From Candidatus Colicola coprequi (GTDB taxonomy: Bacteria > Bacteroidota > Bacteroidia > Bacteroidales > Paludibacteraceae), in assembly GCA_018065765.1 (NCBI GenBank), contig JAGHSR010000003.1, positions 1-5,406 on the forward strand: DNA of 5,406 nt, given 5' to 3'. Numbering within the stretch: position 1 is the first letter of the stretch; each line of letters begins with the position of its first letter. The notes beneath the pieces were generated by a model. That model worked only from the letters and a program-made list of their open reading frames with translations. It ran no database searches and had not been told where the DNA came from. Below are positions 1-5,396 of this stretch, piece by piece. The position numbers and the translations under genes are program-made.

Positions 1-20
1 TACTTAAATTGTACATTTTT

Positions 21-599
21 ATGAAAAAAGATATTATTTTAGCCGGTGTAGGCGGTCAGGGAATCCTCAGTATCGCCACCGTTATAGGTGAAGCAGCCCT
101 CAACGAGGGTTTGTATCTCAAACAGGCAGAAGTTCACGGTATGTCCCAACGTGGAGGAGATGTTCAGAGTAACCTGCGTCTCAGTTCCGATCCCATCCAT
201 TCCGACTTGATAGAGAAGGGCGGAGCAGATCTTATCATCTCATTGGAGCCTATGGAAGCTCTGCGCTATGTTCCTTATCTCAAACCCGAAGGTTGGATTG
301 TTACCTCATCTATTCCATTTGTTAACGTGCCCAACTACCCCGAATTGGAGTCTGTATTGGAGCGCGTTAAGGCTATCAAGAACCACGTTTTGCTTGACGT
401 AGATGCGTTAGCTAAGGCAGCCGGTGCTCCTGCACAAGCAGCCAATATGGTTCTTCTTGGTGCAGCTATTCCTATGCTCGGCATTGATCACGACAAGATG
501 ATTGCCGGTGTAGAGCGCGTATTTGCTCGTAAGGGCGAAGAGATTGTTAACAAGAACGTAGCAGCAGTGGAGGCAGGTTATGAATATTCCATTAAATAA
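21..599 (+). CDS. iorB: Indolepyruvate:ferredoxin oxidoreductase, beta subunit
   Basis: 192-residue cytoplasmic protein of the 2-oxoacid:acceptor oxidoreductase gamma/beta family. With IorA (thiamine diphosphate and iron-sulfur subunit, expected upstream and not seen here) it would oxidatively decarboxylate aryl-pyruvates such as indolepyruvate to aryl-acetyl-CoA, reducing ferredoxin. The N-terminal glycine-rich motif GVGGQG (residues 9-14), EVHGMSQRGG (37-46, a hallmark of this family) and MVLLGA (143-148) are all present, and the length is normal for a stand-alone subunit. The ATG at 21 is chosen because the family begins with M-K-K-D-I-I-L-A-G; an in-frame TTG at 9 would only add four unconserved residues. 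No clear Shine-Dalgarno is seen; the upstream bases are A/T rich, as is usual in Bacteroidota. The 3' end overlaps the following aminotransferase gene by 20 bases. Family assignment is strong; preference for indolepyruvate over other 2-oxoacids is inferred from subfamily resemblance and the neighbouring genes. Confidence 0.88.
   Translation: MKKDIILAGVGGQGILSIATVIGEAALNEGLYLKQAEVHGMSQRGGDVQSNLRLSSDPIHSDLIEKGGADLIISLEPMEALRYVPYLKPEGWIVTSSIPFVNVPNYPELESVLERVKAIKNHVLLDVDALAKAAGAPAQAANMVLLGAAIPMLGIDHDKMIAGVERVFARKGEEIVNKNVAAVEAGYEYSIK
569..573 (+). promoter_or_regulatory. Shine-Dalgarno of the aminotransferase, inside iorB
   Basis: GGAGG lies six bases before the ATG at 580, inside the last codons of iorB. 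It supports the ATG at 580 and suggests translational coupling, since ribosomes finishing iorB pass over the start site. A clear Shine-Dalgarno is notable because the other starts in the window lack one. Confidence 0.55.
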
Positions 600-1905
600 A
601 CAGCTTGTAGATAGCACCTGCGCAGCGTTTGGTCTGCACAACGCACAAGAGTTAGGTGCCGCCAGCATCCGCCAGCTCGTCGGAGTTGTCAAGGATATAG
701 AGAAAGCGACCGGAGTCGAGTTCGTCCACATGGAGTTGGGCGAACCCGGTCTCCCCGCCGAGATGATAGGTATAGAGGCTGAGCACAAGGCTTTGCTCGC
801 AGGTAAAGGTGCCAAATACCCCATCATCACCGGTATTCCGGAGGTCAAGCACTGGGGTTCTGAGTTCGTCAAGGCATTTGTTGGACTGGATATCCCTGAG
901 GATTGTATCGTGCCTACAGTAGGTTCTATGCAAGCTGCTTTTGCCCTCAACATGACCATGAATCAACTCTCCAAACAGAAAGACACCGTTCTTTTTGTTG
1001 ACCCCTGTTTCCCGGTTCAGAAACAGCAGTGCAAGGTGATTGGTGTGCGCGTGGACGCATTTGATGTGGCTGATTTCCGAGGTGATAAACTTGAGGCGGA
1101 ACTCGAACGTCATTTCCAAACAGGCCGCATAGCCGCTATGCTTTTCTCCAATCCCAACAACCCGTCATGGATGTGCTTGACGGAACAGGAACTGGAGGTT
1201 ATAGGTCGTTTGGCAGACAAGTACGATGTTCTCGTTATTGAGGACTTGGCATATCTCAATATGGACTTCCGCGAGACCAACCGCGGTGTGCCTTATCAAG
1301 CACCTTACCAACCTTCCGTAGGTCGCTACACGCACAACTGTGTTCACATGATTTCTTGTTCTAAGATGTTCTCTTATGCAGGTCAGCGTGGTGCTATTGT
1401 GGCTATGGAGCCTGAGTTGGCACATAAGTGTTTCCCTGCTTTGGCAGAACGGTACGGCAACGACGGTCAGTTCTTGCGCAATTTCGTATATATTGTTCTG
1501 TATGCTCTTTCGTCGGGTGTGGCACATAGTGTGCAATACGCGATGGCTGCTATGTTTGAAGCCGCTTGCAAGGGTGAGATACGTTTTGTAGAAAACACGC
1601 GCGAGTACGCGCGTCGCGCGCAGAAGATTAAGGAGATGATGTTGCGCAATGGTTTCCGTATCATTTACGATACCGATGCGGATGGACGTCCTGTAGGGGA
1701 TGGCTTCTTCTTTACGTTCGGCTACAAGGACTGGACAGGAGAGGCTCTGCTCAACAAACTCATCTACTACGGCATATCAGCCATTTCGCTCAAATCGACA
1801 GGGGCAATGCGTGAGGGATTGCGTGGCTGTGCATCCGCTATTCGTGAGGATCAATACCCCTTGCTCGAAGAGCGTCTTCGTCAGTTCAACATGGATTTTG
1901 CTTAA
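580..1905 (+). CDS. PLP-dependent aminotransferase, class I/II (probably aromatic)
   Basis: 441-residue fold-type I aminotransferase, cytoplasmic. Visible signatures in order are GEPGLPA (54-60, N-terminal substrate region), PTVGSMQAAF (112-121, cofactor phosphate region), NPNNPS (191-196), VIEDLAY (219-225, with D222 likely to pair with the pyridine nitrogen and Y225 with the PLP hydroxyl), SCSKMFSYAGQRG (259-271, with K262 the Schiff-base lysine) and GLRGCAS (413-419, with R415 the likely substrate-carboxylate arginine). It is somewhat longer than a typical ~390-400 residue family member, mostly through an N-terminal extension of about 45 residues. The start overlaps iorB by 20 bases in a different frame. 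Its position between an indolepyruvate oxidoreductase subunit and a CoA-transferase suggests that it supplies aryl-pyruvates from Trp, Phe or Tyr, with 2-oxoglutarate the usual acceptor. The amino-acid specificity is inferred from context, not from a specific motif; branched-chain or other substrates remain possible. Confidence 0.88.
   Translation: MNIPLNKQLVDSTCAAFGLHNAQELGAASIRQLVGVVKDIEKATGVEFVHMELGEPGLPAEMIGIEAEHKALLAGKGAKYPIITGIPEVKHWGSEFVKAFVGLDIPEDCIVPTVGSMQAAFALNMTMNQLSKQKDTVLFVDPCFPVQKQQCKVIGVRVDAFDVADFRGDKLEAELERHFQTGRIAAMLFSNPNNPSWMCLTEQELEVIGRLADKYDVLVIEDLAYLNMDFRETNRGVPYQAPYQPSVGRYTHNCVHMISCSKMFSYAGQRGAIVAMEPELAHKCFPALAERYGNDGQFLRNFVYIVLYALSSGVAHSVQYAMAAMFEAACKGEIRFVENTREYARRAQKIKEMMLRNGFRIIYDTDADGRPVGDGFFFTFGYKDWTGEALLNKLIYYGISAISLKSTGAMREGLRGCASAIREDQYPLLEERLRQFNMDFA
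1597..1614. repeat. CpG-rich inverted repeat inside the aminotransferase gene
   Basis: ACGCGCG, a 4-base spacer AGTA, then CGCGCGT form a perfect 7-bp dyad, followed directly by another CGCGCG (1615-1620). It encodes residues T340 to R345, so it may be only a by-product of Arg/Ala/Thr codons. Nothing shows a regulatory role. Confidence 0.3.
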
Positions 1906-1927
1906 CCTCTAATCTACTCACAAACTT

Positions 1928-3220
1928 ATGCAATATTCATCTCCTCAAGAGGCTGTCAGCCTCGTCAAAAGCGGTGATACCATAGTGGTTCAGGGCAGTA
2001 CGTCCATTCCGGTGGTGCTTCTCAAGGCGCTGACCGAACGTGCGGCAGAACTGCGTAATGTGACTCTTATTTCGGGCTTTGGTGTACATCCGGAGGATGC
2101 ACCTTATGCCAAACCGGAGTTGATAGATTCGTTCAGAGCTCTATCTATTTTTGTTCCAAATAATCTTCGTCATGCGATGCGTGATGGTTCGGCGGATACG
2201 ATACCTGTTTTTTTGGGAGAAGTGCCCAGTTTGTTCCGTACGCGTCAGTTGCCTGTAGATGTAGCATTCTTGCAAGTCTCCACGCCGGATGAAGAGGGTT
2301 TTTGCTCGTTCGGTATGAGTGCTGATATCGCTTTTTCGGCTTGTGAATGTGCCCATACGATCATTGCTCAGATGAACGCATCTGTACCTCACACGCAGGG
2401 ACCGGCTAAGATACATATCTCCAAGATTACCGCTTGGTGCCGTGTTGATGAACCTTTGGTAGAAGTGCCTACGCCTACGCCATCGGCTATTGATACTCGT
2501 ATTGGCAATTTCATTGCCAACGAGATTCCCGACGGAGCAACCTTGCAGATTGGTGTAGGAGGTATCCCCAATGCGGTCATCAATGCGCTCTCAACGCACC
2601 AACATTTAGGTTTGCACACGGAAGCGATTACCGATGGTGTATTGCCTCTCATACGCAAGGGAGTCATTGATAACTCGCTCAAGAAAGTGCTTCCGGGCAA
2701 GTCGGTAGGTAGTCTTGTACTGGGTAGCCGTGCGTTGTACGACTATATTGACTACAACAACGATATCGAGATTCACGACGTAGCCTTCACCAACGACCCT
2801 CAGGTCATTCGTCAAAATCCTTGCCCTATGTCAATCAATTCGGCACTGGAGATTGACCTCACAGGACAGATTTGTGCTGATTCCATTGGTGACACGGTCA
2901 TTAGTGGTGTCGGTGGACAACACGACTTCTTCTACGGTTCGGCTTTGGCAGAGGGCGGCAAGTGCTTCCTGGCTATGCAGAGTCTCACGTCCAAGGGACA
3001 GAGTAAGATAGTGGCACATCTTCAGCCGGGTGCGGGTGTAGTGACTACTCGTTTCCAGCCGCAGTACATTGTTACGGAACACGGTATCGTTTATTTGCGT
3101 AATAAGTCCTTGGCAGAACGTGCTAAACTGCTCATCTCGATTGCTGACCCTTCAGCACGTGAACAACTGGAGCGAGCAGCAGTCGATCGTTTCGGCATCG
3201 CATTCCTCCGCCTCAAGTAA
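1928..3220 (+). CDS. Acetyl-CoA hydrolase/CoA-transferase family protein
   Basis: 430-residue cytoplasmic family I CoA-transferase of the acetyl-CoA hydrolase / 4-hydroxybutyrate CoA-transferase / butyryl-CoA:acetate CoA-transferase group. Full length is covered: an N-terminal domain beginning EAVSLVKSGDTIVVQG (8-23), the IGVGGIPNAV glycine-rich segment (208-217), HTEAITDGV (230-238) with E232 the expected catalytic glutamate that forms the enzyme-CoA thioester, GGQHDFFYGSALAEGGK (329-345) in the oxyanion/CoA region, and VTEHG (382-386) near the C-terminus. The ATG at 1928 follows the aminotransferase stop by 22 bases with no strong Shine-Dalgarno, so co-transcription is likely. In this operon the natural CoA donor would be an aryl-acetyl-CoA made by the Ior complex, with acetate or succinate as acceptor, but that is inference. 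Use of acetyl-, butyryl-, succinyl- or 4-hydroxybutyryl-CoA is equally compatible with the family, and a hydrolase reaction is less likely given the intact transferase motifs. Confidence 0.87.
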   Translation: MQYSSPQEAVSLVKSGDTIVVQGSTSIPVVLLKALTERAAELRNVTLISGFGVHPEDAPYAKPELIDSFRALSIFVPNNLRHAMRDGSADTIPVFLGEVPSLFRTRQLPVDVAFLQVSTPDEEGFCSFGMSADIAFSACECAHTIIAQMNASVPHTQGPAKIHISKITAWCRVDEPLVEVPTPTPSAIDTRIGNFIANEIPDGATLQIGVGGIPNAVINALSTHQHLGLHTEAITDGVLPLIRKGVIDNSLKKVLPGKSVGSLVLGSRALYDYIDYNNDIEIHDVAFTNDPQVIRQNPCPMSINSALEIDLTGQICADSIGDTVISGVGGQHDFFYGSALAEGGKCFLAMQSLTSKGQSKIVAHLQPGAGVVTTRFQPQYIVTEHGIVYLRNKSLAERAKLLISIADPSAREQLERAAVDRFGIAFLRLK

Positions 3221-3241
3221 GTTTTCTGACTCAAGTAACAA

Positions 3242-3277
3242 AAAAACACGTCCATCGTTTCTGACGGACGTGTTTTT
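3242..3277. terminator. Rho-independent terminator, probably bidirectional
   Basis: AAAAACACGTCC (3242-3253) pairs perfectly with GGACGTGTTTTT (3266-3277) around a 12-base loop. The seven inner pairs are a mixed G/C-rich core and the outer five are A:T, so an RNA from either strand ends in a hairpin followed by a U run. It begins 21 bases after the CoA-transferase stop and so ends the forward operon. For the convergent amidohydrolase gene (stop at 3371) it lies about 94 bases past the stop and can serve as its terminator too. Confidence 0.85.
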
Positions 3278-3282
3278 GTTTC

Positions 3283-3303
3283 TTCAGCATTCAGCATTCA
3301 ACA
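3283..3303. repeat. Short 7-bp tandem repeat, 3 copies
   Basis: TTCAGCA (3283-3289), TTCAGCA (3290-3296) and TTCAACA (3297-3303) are head-to-tail with one mismatch in the third copy. The array is non-coding, just past the terminator. It is short, so chance is possible, but the two exact units plus a near-exact third make slippage-type expansion plausible. Confidence 0.55.
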
Positions 3304-3306
3304 CTT

Positions 3307-3329
3307 CTCTCCCTTCCCTTCAGGGAGAG
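3307..3329. repeat. C/G-rich hairpin between convergent genes
   Basis: CTCTCCC (3307-3313) and GGGAGAG (3323-3329) are perfectly complementary around a 9-base loop, and the right arm continues into GTTGGGGTAGGG (3330-3341). There is no U run, so it is a poor terminator. On the minus strand it lies between the amidohydrolase stop and the terminator and could fold in that mRNA's 3' end. The arrangement resembles a dispersed intergenic palindrome, but no second copy is in the window to prove that. Confidence 0.5.
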
Positions 3330-3370
3330 GTTGGGGTAGGGTCTAACTCTAAACTCTCAACTTTACACTC

Positions 3371-5170
3371 TTAGGGGACAGGATCGGGGCTTAGAGGATC
3401 ATACACCTTCTTCCCCTCGAAATAAGTAGCAACCACTTGGGTGGAGTGAATCTCCGTAGCAGGGCAAGTGAGAACATTCTTGTCTGCTAATACGAAGTCA
3501 GCATATTTGCCTCGCTTGATACTTCCACGCTCGTCCTCTACGTGCATTTGGTAAGCACCGTTGATGGTAAGTGCCTGCAAGGCTTGTTCACGAGTGATAA
3601 GCTCCTCTTTCCAGAAAACAGGACTTAGTCCGTCATCTGCATGCATTTGCCCTGTAACGGCAATCTCCATGATGCCGAATGGGTCAGTTGGCGAACCTGA
3701 AGTGGCTGGATAGTCACAATGAGAGGTCATAACGGCTCCTACATTAAAATACGATGCCATCGGATAAGCTTTGCCTTTATAATTTACAGGAAGAAGTTCA
3801 TCTAACCCCTCTGCTATCTCGGCTCCCATTCCGTGCCACAGCATTCCGCTAACAGCCACGATATTGTTCTGCGCCATTCGAGCAAAATCTGCCTCCGGCA
3901 CATTACGACAGTGTACTACGGTATTGCGGGCTTCGGGATGGTTGGATGCTACAAAAGCATTCACGGCACGGTTAACGGCAGCGTCCCCCATCGTATGAAT
4001 GTGCATAGTCATGCCATTCGCATTGGCGAGGCGAGTAATTTTAGACACCTCGTCTTCCTCCCAGTTAGCTATACCATGGCCGAACGGAGTGTGTTGATAT
4101 GGTTCTATCGTGAGTCCCGTGCCACTCTCTACTGTACCATCAATAAAGATTTTGACATAGTCGGCATTGATGTGACCGCCGGTGTATTTCTTTGTCTCTT
4201 TCGCCTTTCCCAATTCGTCCTCTACACTTGCACACGAACTCTCGAACTCGTAACTCAAGCCTAACAACAGATGAAGCCCGCCGTCTCTGTCAAGCGACTT
4301 GGCTCCCTCATAGAAAGCATTCGTTCCATAGATATTTGACCATCCGTCCATGTACGAGACAAACCCTTGAGAGAGCAGTTGTTTCTGCGATAAATCAACG
4401 GCTGATTGGGCTAAGGAAATAGGGAAAATCTCTTCAAAGTTAATACCACGCGTGCGAACATAGGTGCCGGCTTGCTCTTTGAGCAGTCCGTCAGGTTTGC
4501 CATCCTTATCCATGCTAATCTCGCCACCACGGATTTTGGGAATCAGCACATTGCCGTCCTTATCTATGATACCGGCATTCTGCAAGCACAGCGTGTTTGC
4601 CAAACCCTTATGTCCTTCGGAATCGTTGACATACAGCGCAATGTCCGGACAGATAGAGTCCAATTGTTGGCGTGTTGGCATACCCGTATACTCAAATGCT
4701 TGATACATCCATCCAAAGCCATAGATAGAAGACTTGCCTTCCTTCTTGGCTTGAGTGTAAGCAGTCTTTACCATCTCCATAAATTCCGACACCGTAGTCT
4801 CGATAGTGGGAGCCGGTCCGCCCATCAGCTTCAAAGCATTTGCCATCAAGTAGTGCGCGTGTCCGTCGTAGCAGCCCGGAATGATGATACCTTTGTCCGT
4901 GTAGTCAATAATCTTGGTACTCGGTTTGATAAATTTCCGTACACCAGCCGTATCGCCTACGTAAATAAAACGGTCGTCTCCCACTGCCATCACATTCGCC
5001 ATCACATACTGTCCGTTGCGGTCTTGCTCGGCAGTGAAGATGGTGCCATATACCACATAGTCGGCAGAGTCCTTTAGTGGTACAGGCGGATTGGGTTCAT
5101 CGTTGTTGTCTTTGCAGCCTACCAATGCGATAGCTGTGAGTGCCATAAAGACAAAAAAGAACTTTTTCAT
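3371..5170 (-). CDS. Lipoprotein metal-dependent amidohydrolase (COG1574/YtcJ-like)
   Basis: 599-residue amidohydrolase-family-3 protein. Residues 1-18 form a lipoprotein signal peptide (MKK, a hydrophobic stretch, lipobox LVGC with Cys19). The K-D-N-N-D-E after Cys19 resembles the Bacteroidota lipoprotein export signal, so outer-membrane, possibly surface, location is likely. A disordered Pro/Asn/Asp linker follows to about residue 35. The first half of the composite beta domain (about 36-100) leads into GCYDGHAHY (99-107; metal ligands H104 and H106). Other expected active-site residues are H187 (SEGHKGL), K340 (YVKIFIDGT), H392 (HIHTMGD), H420 (VVHC) and D486 (SHCDYP). The C-terminal part (about 545-592, RGSIKRGKYADFVLAD) closes the beta domain. 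All expected residues are present, so it is probably active. The family hydrolyses C-N bonds of amides, formamides and cyclic amides; the substrate here cannot be told. It is transcribed convergently to the ior operon from its own promoter, and no functional link between them is shown. Confidence 0.88.
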   Translation of the reverse strand: MKKFFFVFMALTAIALVGCKDNNDEPNPPVPLKDSADYVVYGTIFTAEQDRNGQYVMANVMAVGDDRFIYVGDTAGVRKFIKPSTKIIDYTDKGIIIPGCYDGHAHYLMANALKLMGGPAPTIETTVSEFMEMVKTAYTQAKKEGKSSIYGFGWMYQAFEYTGMPTRQQLDSICPDIALYVNDSEGHKGLANTLCLQNAGIIDKDGNVLIPKIRGGEISMDKDGKPDGLLKEQAGTYVRTRGINFEEIFPISLAQSAVDLSQKQLLSQGFVSYMDGWSNIYGTNAFYEGAKSLDRDGGLHLLLGLSYEFESSCASVEDELGKAKETKKYTGGHINADYVKIFIDGTVESGTGLTIEPYQHTPFGHGIANWEEDEVSKITRLANANGMTMHIHTMGDAAVNRAVNAFVASNHPEARNTVVHCRNVPEADFARMAQNNIVAVSGMLWHGMGAEIAEGLDELLPVNYKGKAYPMASYFNVGAVMTSHCDYPATSGSPTDPFGIMEIAVTGQMHADDGLSPVFWKEELITREQALQALTINGAYQMHVEDERGSIKRGKYADFVLADKNVLTCPATEIHSTQVVATYFEGKKVYDPLSPDPVP

Positions 5171-5184
5171 TTGTAATTCTTATT

Positions 5185-5216
5185 TCGCTTTGCTCAAACG
5201 ATCGCTCGCTTTGCTC
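5185..5216. repeat. 11-bp direct repeat in the amidohydrolase leader
   Basis: TCGCTTTGCTC occurs exactly at 5185-5195 and 5206-5216, a spacing of 21 bases (on the minus-strand transcript, GAGCAAAGCGA twice). Both copies lie in the untranslated leader, the nearer one 15 bases before the ATG of the amidohydrolase. It could be a protein or sRNA site or a remnant of a dispersed repeat; nothing here decides between these. Confidence 0.6.
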
Positions 5217-5224
5217 GGCGTTGG

Positions 5225-5245
5225 TTATTTGTGATTGGTGATTTA
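5225..5245. repeat. Degenerate 7-bp repeat in the leader
   Basis: TTATTTG, TGATTGG and TGATTTA follow one another, each pair agreeing at five of seven positions or close to it. The low complexity of the A/T-rich leader makes chance a real possibility; listed because other repeats around this gene have the same period. Confidence 0.25.
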
Positions 5246-5261
5246 CTTTTGCTTTCGGCTA

Positions 5262-5293
5262 CAAAGGTAGTACAAAATTTCCAAATGGGCAAA
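5262..5293 (-). promoter_or_regulatory. Bacteroides-type promoter of the amidohydrolase gene
   Basis: Read on the minus strand, TTTG (5293-5290) is followed after exactly 20 bases by TACCTTTG (5269-5262). This matches the Bacteroidota primary-sigma consensus of TTTG near -33 and TANNTTTG near -7 with standard spacing. Transcription should begin around 5255, giving a leader of about 85 bases before the ATG at 5170. The leader has no Shine-Dalgarno but is A-rich just before the start codon (AATTACAA), typical of the phylum. No operator is recognisable. Confidence 0.8.
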
Positions 5294-5310
5294 CTTTTTT
5301 TATGCAAAAT

Positions 5311-5352
5311 GCGAAAGGCGAAAGGCAGAAGGCAGAAGGCAAAAGGCAGAAG
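5311..5352. repeat. 7-bp tandem repeat GCRRAAG, 6 copies
   Basis: Units in order are GCGAAAG, GCGAAAG, GCAGAAG, GCAGAAG, GCAAAAG and GCAGAAG, with a decayed seventh, GCATAGG, at 5353-5359. The array is non-coding and starts 17 bases beyond the -33 element of the amidohydrolase promoter. The strand shown is almost pure purine. The grouping of identical variants in neighbouring pairs suggests slippage duplication. Confidence 0.85.
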
Positions 5353-5357
5353 GCATA

Positions 5358-5396
5358 GGGGGTAAGAGGTAGGGGTTAGAGGCAGGGGTTAGAGGG
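5358..5396. repeat. 13-bp G-rich tandem repeat, 3 copies, G-quadruplex potential
   Basis: AGGGGTTAGAGGC (5371-5383) and AGGGGTTAGAGGG (5384-5396) differ at one base, and GGGGGTAAGAGGT (5358-5370) matches at ten of thirteen. A further partial unit rich in GGG runs to the window edge. G runs at 5358-5362, 5372-5375, 5385-5388, 5394-5396 and 5401-5403 are separated by 4 to 9 bases, enough for a relaxed G-quadruplex on this strand. The array may continue past the window. Confidence 0.75.

Noticed and set aside
9..20. TTG start giving iorB four extra residues
   Set aside because: The family N-terminus fits the ATG at 21, and the extra residues (M-Y-I-F) are not family-like.
14..21. TACATTTT resembling a -7 promoter element before iorB
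   Set aside because: It abuts the start codon, lacks the final G, and would leave almost no leader; the region to test for a -33 element is outside the window.
1..24. Possible 3' end of an upstream gene (iorA)
   Set aside because: Two frames end here (TAA at 5-7; TGA at 22-24 overlapping the iorB ATG), but too few codons are visible to choose a frame or recognise a protein.
408..1119. Long reverse-strand open frames under iorB and the aminotransferase
   Set aside because: They lie opposite genes with full family motifs, show no recognisable domain, and are Cys/His/Ser-rich in the way antisense translations usually are.
3069..3374. Forward frame of 101 codons across the operon end and terminator
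   Set aside because: It reads through the terminator and repeats, and its first half is an out-of-frame shadow of the CoA-transferase.
4192..5077. Forward open frames of 76-201 codons opposite the amidohydrolase
   Set aside because: They are antisense to a gene with a complete set of active-site residues; no domain, start signal or promoter supports them.
3371..5170. Functional coupling of the amidohydrolase with the ior operon
   Set aside because: The gene is convergent, has its own promoter and is separated by a terminator and repeats; adjacency alone does not support a shared pathway.
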